Below are positions 46,313 to 54,741 of a stretch of 64,000 nt of DNA, piece after piece (positions within the stretch are counted from its first letter, which is position 1; the number at the start of each line of letters is the position of its first letter). The notes beneath the pieces are model-generated. The model was not told the DNA's origin, did no database searches, and saw only the letters and a program-made list of their open reading frames with translations. The position numbers and the translations under genes are program-made. This stretch comes from Dechloromonas aromatica (nom. nud.) (GTDB lineage Bacteria; Pseudomonadota; Gammaproteobacteria; Burkholderiales; Rhodocyclaceae). The stretch covers positions 153,371 to 217,370 of the forward strand of contig JAFIHA010000043.1 in assembly GCA_017848965.1 (NCBI GenBank). Direction: 5' to 3'.

Positions 46313-46626
46313 TGCTTTTCTGCTGCTTCCAGCAGCTTGCGAAGCTCGGTCAATTCTCTTCCGAGGTTTGCAAGTTGAGCATCCTTTTCTTCGCACGCAT
46401 GGCGCAGCCGGTCTGCATCCGCCACGGCGGCGATCAGTGCCGCGCCGATGATCGGCTCCAGCTCGGCCGCTACGTCGAGCAGCGCGATCGGAGCGGAGAC
46501 CGTTGCGACAAGGACAGCGCCGTCTTTCATTACTTCGGCGATCGTCTGGTGGTGCGCGGAAACGCTTCCGTCATTGTTGTGGCGGATCAATGTTTCATAG
46601 GGGCGAGTGCGTTCGGTGATTGCCAT
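46309..46626 (-). CDS. Phage protein with C-terminal coiled coil
   Basis: A 105-residue protein with beta-strands at the front (YETLIRHNNDGSVSAHHQTI) and a helical heptad tail (ADRLRHACEEKDAQLANLGR then ELTELRKLLEAAEKQ). It follows the tail fibre gene by 2 bp and may be a fibre chaperone or assembly protein; that is a positional guess. Confidence 0.65.
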   Translation of the reverse strand: MAITERTRPYETLIRHNNDGSVSAHHQTIAEVMKDGAVLVATVSAPIALLDVAAELEPIIGAALIAAVADADRLRHACEEKDAQLANLGRELTELRKLLEAAEKQ

Positions 46627-46628
46627 GG

Positions 46629-48173
46629 TTAGCTCACAGGAGTGGTTGTATTAATAAGGCACCAGTCGGTTCCGTTGCTTCGACAGGTCTTCGGGCCGCC
46701 AGTGGCGTTCGTCACGTCGATCAAGCCACCCGAGAAAGCGGCTGCGCTTGGAAGAGTGCTCAGGGTGTATTGGCCAATGCGCACCGGACCAGCAACTGAC
46801 AATTTCGCACCGGATGTCGGTTGCTCGCCGATGCCTGTGTTGCCAGCGAGGTAGTTTCGGACAGAACCTTCGATGTTTAAACCAAGGTGTCCTGTGTTAT
46901 CGGACATGGACGAATGAAACGCAGACGCTAATGCTACATTCGGAGCCGTGCCAATAATTGCTCCGACAGAAACACCGTAGAATGTGCCAATAGACCCGGT
47001 GTATGCAAACGGGGTAATTAGTGTCCCAATAATTGTGTTGGTTATGGGGGTTGCAGCCGCGTCTAGATTGTAATGACCAAGTTGATAGCGGGCGCCATAT
47101 AGCTGGGCGAGCGTCCCGCTGTCAGGTTGAGCCGACGAAATACCATTACGCAATGCCGCGAACTGGGTTGTGTGGATATACCCGGTATTGGAAACACCAG
47201 CTTGAATGACTGGACGAACGGCTTGGGAGCTGGCTACGTCGTAAGTCGAAGCAGTTGTAGTGACGGTGCTAGTCAGTGTAACCGCACTTCCAATGTTGAC
47301 GGCCCCCGCTGTCGGGCTATATGTTTTTGAAATGTTTATGGCATTTCCTGACGGCCTGGCGTCATTAAGCAGTAATGATCCGGTAAGCGTAACGAAACTG
47401 CTCGACCCTGAACCTAGTACAGAATTACCGCTGGCTTCGAGCGTTGTGAACTTTCCCGTGGATCGAGTGGTGTTACCGATGGCCTTTCCGTCGATAGCTG
47501 TAATCCCCGCCCACCACGCCGCCACAGCCTGACGGACCCGCAGCGATGTCCAGGCCTTGACGGCAGTTGCTGTGCCGGCCTCGGCGTCGGCCTGCGTGAC
47601 CACGTCCGAAATCTGGGCTTGCAGCTTGCCGATGGCGCCGAGCACCGTGTCCGCTGCCGTGACAACCACCGATAGCGCAGTGCTCAGACCCGTCAGCCCG
47701 CTCATGCGCACGTTCGCGGCAAAGTCGGCCCAGGTCTTGTCGCCACGCCAGAACTGCGCCGACGTGCCGGCAGTGATCGTTGGCTCCTTCCCGTTCAGCG
47801 CGTTTTGCTGGGCAGTGCTGACCGGCTTGCTTGCGTCACTGGTGTTGTCGACGTTGCCCAAGCCGAGCTGGGCCTTCGTCACCGAGTGTGGATTTGACGT
47901 GTTCCCGGTGTGGACTGACAGGTCCGCATCGGTAGCATACTGGGGATGTGGGTCGGGGGCACTGGCGTGCGCATTGACCTTGGCCGTAGCGTCCTCCGCT
48001 GCGGCGCTCTGTGCGTCGCTCGCCGCGCCGTGCGGGTCGTACAGGGAATCAAAATCCGGCTTCCCTGGGATTTCGCTCCAATCTCCCCAGAGACCGCCGC
48101 GTGGGCCTTGCGCCCCACGGCTGACGACGTGGCGGATCGCCCGCGACAGCTTCGTCACAATGACTTTCTTCAT
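46629..48173 (-). CDS. Tail fibre protein
   Basis: A 514-residue fibre with a collagen-like start (SRGAQGPRGGLWGDWSEIPGK) and the classic fibre repeats HPQYATDADLSVHTGNTSNP and HSVTKAQLGLGNVDNTSDASK, as in lambda Stf-like fibres. The distal part is a Ser/Thr/Gly beta-rich region that ends TCRSNGTDWCLINTTTPVS, likely for host receptor contact. It overlaps the repeat-protein gene by 4 bp. Confidence 0.9.
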   Translation of the reverse strand: MKKVIVTKLSRAIRHVVSRGAQGPRGGLWGDWSEIPGKPDFDSLYDPHGAASDAQSAAAEDATAKVNAHASAPDPHPQYATDADLSVHTGNTSNPHSVTKAQLGLGNVDNTSDASKPVSTAQQNALNGKEPTITAGTSAQFWRGDKTWADFAANVRMSGLTGLSTALSVVVTAADTVLGAIGKLQAQISDVVTQADAEAGTATAVKAWTSLRVRQAVAAWWAGITAIDGKAIGNTTRSTGKFTTLEASGNSVLGSGSSSFVTLTGSLLLNDARPSGNAINISKTYSPTAGAVNIGSAVTLTSTVTTTASTYDVASSQAVRPVIQAGVSNTGYIHTTQFAALRNGISSAQPDSGTLAQLYGARYQLGHYNLDAAATPITNTIIGTLITPFAYTGSIGTFYGVSVGAIIGTAPNVALASAFHSSMSDNTGHLGLNIEGSVRNYLAGNTGIGEQPTSGAKLSVAGPVRIGQYTLSTLPSAAAFSGGLIDVTNATGGPKTCRSNGTDWCLINTTTPVS

Positions 48174-48970
48174 GCTCTTGCCTCGCTGATTACCAGCCTC
48201 ATGCGGCTGGTGCTTGTGATGTGGGAGATGCTGCTCAGCGCGTCGGGTGCGGGGTCATTCACCCACGTCTCGACCCCTCCTGCAGCGTGCAACGTGTCTT
48301 GTGCCCCTTCGACGATGTAGGCGTAGGCGGTGGATGCCACCCGGGACGACGCGAAGAAGCTGTCGCTCGTGGTCTCGACGACCGTCGCCGCCCCTTGCAC
48401 GAAGACATCACCAGCCGCTGCGAATGTGTCAGCCCCCTGCTCCATGGCCGCCATCTCGCCGAACCGCGGGCCGAGGGCGAGCATATGGACGGTGTCCATC
48501 TCAGGCTCCACCAACTCCGCGGTGCCGGTAACTATGACAACCCCTGTCACACTGGCTGTGTCCATCGAGTCCTCTGTGACACCGCCAATGGCGGTGACGA
48601 AGACCTGGGCTGCGGCCACCAACGTGTCGCACGCGGCCTCTTGAGCGGAGAGACTGCCTGCCACCACAACCACGCCGGCCGCAACAGGGGTGTCGGAGCC
48701 TGCCTCTTGCACCGACAGCGCCGCATTGTTCGGCCAAGCGACAAGCCCGTCCGACACCACGGTGTCCTGCGCGCCCTCCTGCACGGACATGGCGCCTGCA
48801 ACATCGAGCCCACCCCGACCGGCGAAGGTGTCCTGGCCCGCCTCCGCGACCTGGAGCCATGCGCTGACCGGCGGTGGTGGGAAGACGAACTCCAGCAGGC
48901 CAGATGGGGTGCTGTATGCGCCGCCGAGCACTAGCTCGATGTTGTCGTAGTCGGGGGCAATGTAGCTCAC
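48170..48970 (-). CDS. Phage tail/virion protein with about eight EAGxDT repeats
   Basis: A 266-residue protein (GTG start at 48970, overlapping the upstream stop). From about residue 38 to 235 it consists of roughly eight divergent units of about 25-30 residues, each with a short hydrophobic strand, then (Q/V)E.G.DT.(A) and a Gly/Val strand. Examples are VAEAGQDTFAG, VQEGAQDTVV, VQEAGSDTPVA, QEAACDTLV, MEQGADTFAAAG and VEGAQDTLHAAG. This suggests a repetitive beta-solenoid or fibre shaft. N-terminal PPPPVSAWL may be a linker. No catalytic motif. Confidence 0.75.
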   Translation of the reverse strand: MSYIAPDYDNIELVLGGAYSTPSGLLEFVFPPPPVSAWLQVAEAGQDTFAGRGGLDVAGAMSVQEGAQDTVVSDGLVAWPNNAALSVQEAGSDTPVAAGVVVVAGSLSAQEAACDTLVAAAQVFVTAIGGVTEDSMDTASVTGVVIVTGTAELVEPEMDTVHMLALGPRFGEMAAMEQGADTFAAAGDVFVQGAATVVETTSDSFFASSRVASTAYAYIVEGAQDTLHAAGGVETWVNDPAPDALSSISHITSTSRMRLVISEARA

Positions 48971-50532
48971 GAGAAGATCGCCGGGAGAATCTTGTCGTAA
49001 CCGACGAGGTTCATATCATCGTCGAAGGCAAGGACGAAGTGCTCGTCGCCGTGCGCGGAAGGGAGCTCGAAGCTGCCGTCCGCTGCCGACACGTCTCGGC
49101 TCACGAGGCGCAGTGTCGTGCGATCGAACGCTGCGACCAGAGAGCCGGGAGAGATGACTGCGCTGCCACTGACCATGCGCTTCACTGTTCCGCGCATGCT
49201 GTGTGGGCCGTACTCGTTGAATCGCTCGGTCGGGATCGTCACGCTGGTTGACGAGGCATTGTGGCGAGCCTGACCGACAGTGAGGCGCGTCTCGTCGAGG
49301 TAGATCGACTCCGTCACCGTCTCGACGACGCTGGCCGGCTTGCCGAGGTAGAGCGGCCCGACGTTGGCAATGCTCACTCCGGTAACGTCAATGGAGAGCA
49401 CTGACGCCCCGTTGATGAACAACGTCATTGTGTTGCCTGCCCGAACAAGGCTCATGTACTGCATCGACGACGATACGCCAGAAGCCACTGTGTGCGATAC
49501 ACCGTTCACGATCACAACTGTCTCGCCGCCACCAGTGTCCCGCTTCGTTGTCAGGCCAAGGGCCACCGCGCCACCGCTGTCGAGCAGGGCGAAGCACCAG
49601 CCGCGGTTTACCGAGTTCGTCAGGATGAGCGCGAAGGTCTCGAACTCGAAGTCCTGTGCACCGAGGACCGTATCGAAGTCGACACTGGCGCCACCTGTGC
49701 GGGGGCGGAAGCTGGCCGAGCCGAACGCCTTGTAGTCGGTGGAAATTTCCGCGTTGCCGTAGAAGCTCACCGTGTTGCCGCAGGTGTCTTCAATCGGGCC
49801 ACCTGTTGGCTCGCAGTGACTGTGGAAGACTACTTTCTCGCGGTACGTATCGAGCGCTCCGAGCGGGTACATCGTGCCGCGGGTCGCGCTGGTTTCCTCC
49901 GCACGCAGGTCTCCGACCGTGCGGCGGACCGGGCCAATGTAGCCGTACCAGTTGCGAGAAACCGATCCGGCGCCAGAATTCCCGATGAGGAACACCGAAC
50001 CTGACGTGTTACTAAACGTCGTGACACCGTGTGCGTTGTTGAAAAGCACGGCGCCGTTTAGCTCAACCGAGAGGTGAGTGAGGCTGATGCGAAGGATCGC
50101 CTTCGAGGCCTTCCCGACGAGCGAAGCCAAGTCCACTGCAGCGTGGTGGCTCTGCAGCGTTGAGCCGTCCGGCCAGAAGTCGAGCTGCAACTTAGCCAAC
50201 TCCACATCGAAGTAGAGTTCAAAGCGATTGATTACCGTGCAGAGATAGCGACGACCGGAATAACCAAAGCTCGTCGGGTAGAACTCGATCTCAACAGCCT
50301 GCTCCATGTAGCCAAAGGACTGTGCGGTTGGATAGAGTGCTTGAATGACTGCAGGGTTGCCAAAGTACGCAGCGCCACCCGGGAAATCCGGGCAGGCCCG
50401 AGAAATCGCCACAGAGCCATGTACGGTTAGCTGTCCACCCTTGTCGCCGACAAACACACCTAGCCCGTCAATCCCTCGCATGGCACAGAACAGTGTGGTC
50501 ATAGACCACTTCGGATCAAACCCTTTGGCCAT
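48967..50532 (-). CDS. LamG/concanavalin-like phage tail protein
   Basis: A 521-residue protein starting at ATG 50532 (MAKGFDPKWSMTTLFCAMRG). The lectin-like jelly-roll pattern occurs twice: an AVEIEFYPTSFGYSGRRYLC-type domain near 60-210, and a second with FETFALILTNSVNRGWCFAL then SIYLDETRLTVGQARHNASS near 260-430, the usual LamG_3 ending of phage tail proteins. The C-terminal 80 residues (SMRGTVKRMVSGSAV to the end) resemble a carbohydrate-facing or attachment domain. It is likely a receptor-binding or tail-tip protein. Confidence 0.82.
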   Translation of the reverse strand: MAKGFDPKWSMTTLFCAMRGIDGLGVFVGDKGGQLTVHGSVAISRACPDFPGGAAYFGNPAVIQALYPTAQSFGYMEQAVEIEFYPTSFGYSGRRYLCTVINRFELYFDVELAKLQLDFWPDGSTLQSHHAAVDLASLVGKASKAILRISLTHLSVELNGAVLFNNAHGVTTFSNTSGSVFLIGNSGAGSVSRNWYGYIGPVRRTVGDLRAEETSATRGTMYPLGALDTYREKVVFHSHCEPTGGPIEDTCGNTVSFYGNAEISTDYKAFGSASFRPRTGGASVDFDTVLGAQDFEFETFALILTNSVNRGWCFALLDSGGAVALGLTTKRDTGGGETVVIVNGVSHTVASGVSSSMQYMSLVRAGNTMTLFINGASVLSIDVTGVSIANVGPLYLGKPASVVETVTESIYLDETRLTVGQARHNASSTSVTIPTERFNEYGPHSMRGTVKRMVSGSAVISPGSLVAAFDRTTLRLVSRDVSAADGSFELPSAHGDEHFVLAFDDDMNLVGYDKILPAIFS

Positions 50533-50537
50533 GGAGC

Positions 50538-50918
50538 TTAGACCGCGTGCAGGATCGTCGCCGACACGATACGGACGAGCTGATCCTCGTTGATGCTCGT
50601 GTTGTCGAGCTCGATGTTCGCCCCGCTGCCGACAGCGCCGACAGTCAGGCCGGTGATGACGATGTCGCCGGACGGAGAGCTCTTGCGAACGCGGGCGGCT
50701 GCAGCGGTGCCCGTGGCGTCGGCGTAGTCGTCCTGGCGCGGAGTCGTCAGGGTGAGCAGCCCAGCTCCGGTGGCGGCGGGTGCGATCGGGTTCGCCAGCG
50801 GGATCGTCGCCAGAACAGAGCCGTAGGCGGCTGTGCAAATCTCCAGGACCGCAGTGGCGCCGCACACGGAGGTGATGGCGTTCATGCGGGCGCACTTCAG
50901 TTCGTCGGAATACTGCAT
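50538..50918 (-). CDS. Phage structural protein, small (unknown)
   Basis: A 126-residue protein starting MQYSDELKCARMNAITSVCG with GAAGGAGAA before the ATG at 50918. It is beta-rich with a conserved-looking GDIVITGLTVGAVGSGANIE, seen in small phage proteins near tail genes. Function unknown. Confidence 0.68.
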   Translation of the reverse strand: MQYSDELKCARMNAITSVCGATAVLEICTAAYGSVLATIPLANPIAPAATGAGLLTLTTPRQDDYADATGTAAAARVRKSSPSGDIVITGLTVGAVGSGANIELDNTSINEDQLVRIVSATILHAV

Positions 50919-50934
50919 GTCTTCTCCTTCAGGA

Positions 50935-51534
50935 TCAGGTTGTGATTTCGCTGGAGACCTCGACGGTGCCCCAGTCCAAGCGCACCACGGTGCCGTCGTG
51001 AGCCTCGACCTCAAGGTCGTAGACGCCGCGCTTCCAGGTGATGGCGGCGGTGTCCTCGTCGCTGATGACGACGGTGATCTTCTTCGTGGTGTTGCTGATG
51101 ACGATGTCGCCGGCAGTGGAGGTGAGCTCCATGAGCACCGTGCCTCCAACGCGATCCTTGATCGTCATGCGGGCGGTCGGGTAGCTACTCAGGTCCACCG
51201 GCTTGCGGTACTGGATATAGCCGCCAGAGACGTAGGGCTTGAAGCCGGCGCCGTTTACGCTGTTCAGCTCGATGGTGTCCTGGTCGATGCGGGTTGCCGG
51301 ACGGTAGTCGCCTTCCTGAACATCTTCCGGGTCGGCATTCATTTCCGTCATTCCGCGCACGCCAGTGATTGCGACAGGAACATCGGTGACAAGCTCGTGG
51401 CTGACGACGGTGAGGCGCAACGGCGCGACCGATGGGACGGCGGTAATGGGCTTGTAGACCAACTCGTCCGTCGACCACATGATGACGTGGGAGAGTGTTT
51501 CGCCCTGGCGGATGATCAGCGGATCGCAACTCAT
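50935..51534 (-). CDS. Phage baseplate/neck-like protein with N-terminal beta domain
   Basis: A 199-residue protein beginning MSCDPLIIRQGETLSHVIMW. The first 100 residues form a beta domain (PSVAPLRLTVVSHELVTDVP, GGYIQYRKPVDLSSY) followed by ARMTIKDRVGGTVLMELTST and a Trp/Asp-rich strand at the end. The RQGET opening occurs in phage minor structural proteins. It overlaps the Rz stop by 4 bp. Confidence 0.62.
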   Translation of the reverse strand: MSCDPLIIRQGETLSHVIMWSTDELVYKPITAVPSVAPLRLTVVSHELVTDVPVAITGVRGMTEMNADPEDVQEGDYRPATRIDQDTIELNSVNGAGFKPYVSGGYIQYRKPVDLSSYPTARMTIKDRVGGTVLMELTSTAGDIVISNTTKKITVVISDEDTAAITWKRGVYDLEVEAHDGTVVRLDWGTVEVSSEITT

Positions 51535-52037
51535 TGCCTGGTCACTCCGTCGTAGATTCGCTCGCAGGACTCGCCAGCAGCCCGGAGGCGGTCAGCGTAT
51601 CCTGCGACTTCTTCCGCTCTTGCGTCAGCGCGCTCAAGCAACTCGGCAAGCACGCCGATGGGGTCGGAACCTGGCTTGCCCTCGCCTGCTCCGGCAACGC
51701 AGGACGTCGCTTGTCGTCCGCGCTCTGCAGCTTGACGGTAGAGACTCCGCATCCGGTCAGTGTCAGCGCGAGCAGCAACAAGCTGGCGCTCGATTTCAGT
51801 GAGATTTTCTTGTGCACGCTTCGCCTCCTGGTCGGCAAGTTTCTGGTCTTCGATTTCCTGCAACCGCTTTTCCTCGGCAATTCGCGCCTGCTCTTCCTTC
51901 ACCTCGCCTATGGCGCGGTCGTAGCCGATTTGTTGCTGGCTAGCGTTGTGGTTGTTCCACCACCAGATTGCGGCGGCGACCGCCAGGGCGGCGGCGGCGA
52001 TCTTGATCAGCAAGGCGTACGGCTTCAGGTCGATCAT
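51531..52037 (-). CDS. Inner-membrane spanin (Rz-like)
   Basis: A 168-residue i-spanin: an N-terminal membrane anchor (about 7-27, YALLIKIAAAALAVAAAIWWW) followed by a long charged coiled coil (GEVKEEQARIAEEKRLQEIE through RAQENLTEIERQLVAARADT). It spans the periplasm and works with the outer-membrane spanin to fuse membranes at lysis. An o-spanin gene is embedded in its reading frame. Next to the holin-endolysin gene it completes the lysis cassette. Confidence 0.88.
   Translation of the reverse strand: MIDLKPYALLIKIAAAALAVAAAIWWWNNHNASQQQIGYDRAIGEVKEEQARIAEEKRLQEIEDQKLADQEAKRAQENLTEIERQLVAARADTDRMRSLYRQAAERGRQATSCVAGAGEGKPGSDPIGVLAELLERADARAEEVAGYADRLRAAGESCERIYDGVTRQ
51542..51817 (-). CDS. 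Outer-membrane lipoprotein spanin (Rz1-like), embedded in Rz
   Basis: In another frame inside Rz, a GTG at 51817 with AGGAGG 6 nt upstream opens 91 codons. The product begins MHKKISLKSSASLLLLALTL and has a lipobox LTGC with Cys23, then a region rich in Pro, Arg and Ser. This is the Rz1 arrangement of lambda-type spanins, fully nested. Cleavage and lipidation at Cys23 is inferred from the lipobox. Confidence 0.82.
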   Translation of the reverse strand: MHKKISLKSSASLLLLALTLTGCGVSTVKLQSADDKRRPALPEQARASQVPTPSACLPSCLSALTQERKKSQDTLTASGLLASPASESTTE

Positions 52038-52040
52038 GAT

Positions 52041-52601
52041 TTACTCGACGTGGTTGCCCGGCCGGTGAGCGCCATTCAGGTCGGCGAGTGCGTCGGCGTC
52101 AGTCAGGACTGGGCGCGAAAGCTGGGAGCGAAGTTCGTAGCCCATCAGCGGCCAGATTTTCGCCACAGCGTTCTGGCGGGCGATCTTGCGGCCAAGTTCG
52201 GCGTCGAAGTTCTCCGGACTGGCGCAGGCGGATTCGCCGGTGACGGTGAAGCCGTTGCGCAGGACGAGGACGCAGAAGGTCAGCAGGCTGAGGCCGGGCA
52301 TGACGGGCGAGCCGCCGATAACATGCTCAAGCATCTCCTTGGCTTGGCCAGCGTGCAGCAGGTTGGTGCCGCTCGGCCACCAGGCGCTTTCCTCGAACGA
52401 AATCCCGCCATCCGGCGCGAAGTCCTTCGGCAGCCTCCATGCGAGGAAGCGGCCAACCATGTCTCCGGTAACGCCGCTAACGGCCTGCTCGGCGGTGAAA
52501 AAGTATTCGGCCGCAATATTCGCCTCGATGTCAGCCGGCGTGATGCGCGGCGCGGTCAGCCCCTTGGCCTGGATTTCTTGCTCGATGGTTTGGTCGTCCA
52601 T
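52041..52601 (-). CDS. Gp49-like phage protein (N4 gp49/Sf6 gp66 family)
   Basis: A 186-residue protein starting at ATG 52601 (MDDQTIEQEIQAKGLTAPRI) with AGAGGAA upstream. The middle and C-terminus (PSGTNLLHAGQAKEML to LSLLTFCVLVLRNGFTVTGE, then DAELGRKIARQNAVAKIWPL) match the Gp49-like family present in N4-, Sf6- and other phages. Function unknown. It lies between the endolysin and Rz genes. Confidence 0.8.
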   Translation of the reverse strand: MDDQTIEQEIQAKGLTAPRITPADIEANIAAEYFFTAEQAVSGVTGDMVGRFLAWRLPKDFAPDGGISFEESAWWPSGTNLLHAGQAKEMLEHVIGGSPVMPGLSLLTFCVLVLRNGFTVTGESACASPENFDAELGRKIARQNAVAKIWPLMGYELRSQLSRPVLTDADALADLNGAHRPGNHVE

Positions 52602-52617
52602 TTTCAATTCCTCTTGG

Positions 52618-53469
52618 TTAATTCCACAGGTCACAATCAGCCGCAAATCCTGCAGCCTCGGAATTTCGTCGCTTGATCAAACCGGGCAGCGGGATGCCGG
52701 CGGCAGTCGTCCATTTCATGATCGGCGCACCAGTGGCAAGCAAAACCTCGCCGGTCTGCCGGTAGATGATCGGTTTCCCTCGCCAGATGCGCGGCTTCCC
52801 CGTGGCACGGTCAATCTGCGGAACAGCGTGCATTTCCTTCGCCGCCGACTCGCACCGGCCAGCGTTGATGTTCCTGGCCACTTGGCTGCTGCAATAGGCA
52901 CCGCCGCCGACGTTGTGCACGAAGCTGGCGAGATAGTTGTACTGCCACTGCGTCATCTTCACTGGCGTGCAGCGCTTGATTGCAGAGCCGGCATAGGTCA
53001 GGTCTTCGATCAGCCAGGCGTCGCATTCTTCGAGTGTCGCGGTTTGCCCGCGAAAAACCCCTTTGGTGCGGCCGGCGCAGATGGTTGGAACTTTCCATCC
53101 GTGTGCCGGATCGGCGTATGCTTTGGCTACCGTTTCGCCGGATGTCGTTCGCTCTGTGGGGCCGGTACCCTCCTGCAGCATCACGAACGCGGCGCCGCCG
53201 GCGGTGATGGACAGGGCAGCAACGGCACTCAGCAGGTTGCGGTTGATCGATCCGCGCTGGCGCCGGTCTATTGCGCCGCGCAACGCGGCCTCGTGAATTT
53301 CCTGCTCGCGCTTGTTTCTCTGGAATCCCCACCAGGCGTTGAGCGCGAACGTCAGGATCGCAGTGACGATACCGACAACAATGCCCCATTCGGTCAGCGT
53401 CAGCGCAGAAAGTATTGAAAATCCGCCTCCTGCGTAGCTGGCGGTTGAGACTGTCTTGTCGGTGATCAT
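52618..53469 (-). CDS. Holin-like segment fused to SAR-type GH24 endolysin
   Basis: A single 283-residue frame joins two lysis functions. Residues 1-60 (MITDKTVSTASYAGGGFSIL, then a membrane helix at about 28-48) look like a small class II holin. Residues 79-97 (LLSAVAALSITAGGAAFVM) are a weakly hydrophobic Ala/Gly-rich SAR helix. Residues 98-283 are a GH24 lysozyme with YADPAHGWKVPTICAGRTKG; Asp120 and Thr129/Thr135 are catalytic candidates, and the acidic nucleophile region is Glu100-Glu112. No stop separates them. An internal TTG near residue 63, with GAGG upstream, could give a separate endolysin. Confidence 0.8.
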   Translation of the reverse strand: MITDKTVSTASYAGGGFSILSALTLTEWGIVVGIVTAILTFALNAWWGFQRNKREQEIHEAALRGAIDRRQRGSINRNLLSAVAALSITAGGAAFVMLQEGTGPTERTTSGETVAKAYADPAHGWKVPTICAGRTKGVFRGQTATLEECDAWLIEDLTYAGSAIKRCTPVKMTQWQYNYLASFVHNVGGGAYCSSQVARNINAGRCESAAKEMHAVPQIDRATGKPRIWRGKPIIYRQTGEVLLATGAPIMKWTTAAGIPLPGLIKRRNSEAAGFAADCDLWN

Positions 53470-53479
53470 GCTTTCCTCG

Positions 53480-54124
53480 TCAAAATGAATGGCCGACGAC
53501 ACGACGAACGACGTTGATACGCATGCGTCGCATCTTTGTTTCATCCGGCCTCGGGCCAAAGGTTTTTTCGAACTCGCCTTCGTGAGCAGACGCCCTGCCA
53601 GGGTCAAACGTGTCGGCGTCGATCTTGCTGAATGCGCGATGTAGAGCCCAGTCGATCAGCTTCATGTGCAAACGATCATGAATCTCAGGTTTGTCAGTTG
53701 GCTGTGACAATTCACGCTTCGGTGTACAGAAAGCCTCAACAATCGCGATCTCGTTGGATTCCGGAATCGGGTATAACCGAAGGCGTCCGTCGATTTCGTA
53801 GCAAGCGATCGGATCGCCTGTTCTCTCCATCCAGCCGATTACTTCGCCGGAATCAAGCATTTCTCGATCGACAAGGCTCAGGGATTTGCGACCAGGAACT
53901 TGCACGCGCCTGATCGACCACACATTGCACGGATAATCGGCATATGCCTCGCCGGCGCACAGGTCGATTTCAATATCGTCGGAAACGATCAGGCGAGCCC
54001 GGATACAGGCTTCCGATACGGCTTCGTTGAGATAGGCAATCCACTCGGGATCTGACCAGAAAAACGGCTTTCCGGTATCTCCAGATTTCAACCTGCACGC
54101 CTTGATCAGTTCGCCGAGGTTCAT
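53480..54124 (-). CDS. Phage head-tail adaptor/connector-like protein
   Basis: A 214-residue soluble protein starting MNLGELIKACRLKSGDTGKP, with WSDPEWIAYLNEAVSEACIR, a pattern of phage adaptor/connector proteins bound to the portal (DUF6682-like). The middle contains LRLYPIPESNEIAIVEAFCT. By position after the capsid set it is likely part of the neck. Family assignment is tentative. Confidence 0.65.
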   Translation of the reverse strand: MNLGELIKACRLKSGDTGKPFFWSDPEWIAYLNEAVSEACIRARLIVSDDIEIDLCAGEAYADYPCNVWSIRRVQVPGRKSLSLVDREMLDSGEVIGWMERTGDPIACYEIDGRLRLYPIPESNEIAIVEAFCTPKRELSQPTDKPEIHDRLHMKLIDWALHRAFSKIDADTFDPGRASAHEGEFEKTFGPRPDETKMRRMRINVVRRVVGHSF

Positions 54125-54130
54125 CGCCGA

Positions 54131-54670
54131 TTAACCTTCGTTCTTTCCGGCATCGGCCAGCTTCGCAGCGATGGTTTCCGTCTTCATGGCGTGGTGCGGC
54201 TTCTTGCCGAACTTGGCAACGTAGGCCGCGATCAGTTCGTCGCGGTTGTCCTCGCCATCTGCAGCAAGTTTGTCGAGCTCGGCGTCGATCAGGTCTGCGC
54301 GCTCTCCTTCCGGAATTGAGTTCCAATCCTCGACCGATAAGCCGGTAGCAGCGTGCGCTTTCGCAACGATCTCTCCAAGCGTGTAGGTGCGACCTTTGAT
54401 TTCAAACTCGGAGGGATGAACGGACGTTCCATGCAGGGCAACAGGGTAGATTCCTTCCTGCTTTACGGATTCGGAAGACTTCTGCGCGACTTTTGCGCTG
54501 TCGTCGCCGACAGCCTCGCGGAAACCCTCCTTGATCGACAAGAAGCGCTTGATGTGTACCTCGTCGGTAACGTCACAGGTGTGGTCGAGATCCGGCGAGA
54601 AGAAATACACCTTGTCGCCGAGACCCACAGTTGTTCCCTTGGCTCGGCGAATGATGGACTGGATTTTCAT
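54131..54670 (-). CDS. Phage protein with C-terminal HeH-like domain
   Basis: A 179-residue protein. The C-terminus (about 140-175, RDELIAAYVAKFGKKPHHAM then KTETIAAKLADA) has the helix-extended-loop-helix pattern of HeH/SAP domains that bind nucleic acids and are seen in phage head fibre and related proteins. A terminator lies just upstream of its RBS. It may be a head-associated protein. Confidence 0.62.
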   Translation of the reverse strand: MKIQSIIRRAKGTTVGLGDKVYFFSPDLDHTCDVTDEVHIKRFLSIKEGFREAVGDDSAKVAQKSSESVKQEGIYPVALHGTSVHPSEFEIKGRTYTLGEIVAKAHAATGLSVEDWNSIPEGERADLIDAELDKLAADGEDNRDELIAAYVAKFGKKPHHAMKTETIAAKLADAGKNEG

Positions 54671-54686
54671 GGGTAGATGCCCTTAT

Positions 54687-54719
54687 AAAAACGCCGCCCT
54701 GGCTTGGGCCCGGACGGCG
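54687..54719 (-). terminator. Terminator after the capsid-accessory gene
   Basis: CGCCGTCC pairs with GGGCGGCG (one G-T wobble) around an inner GGGCCC-containing loop, followed by TTTTTA on the minus strand. It lies between the 149-residue gene and the HeH-like gene and should set high capsid and low downstream expression. Confidence 0.85.
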
Positions 54720-54741
54720 CTTGGTTGCACTACGCCCTGCG

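Noticed and set aside
50533-50895. Upstream extension of the LamG-like protein
   Set aside because: It is His/Arg-rich and antisense-like and overlaps the 126-residue gene; ATG at 50532 is preferred.
50919-51149. Upstream extension of the 126-residue protein
   Set aside because: The extension is Ser/Pro/Arg-rich out-of-frame sequence of the neighbouring gene; the ATG at 50918 has a strong ribosome-binding site.
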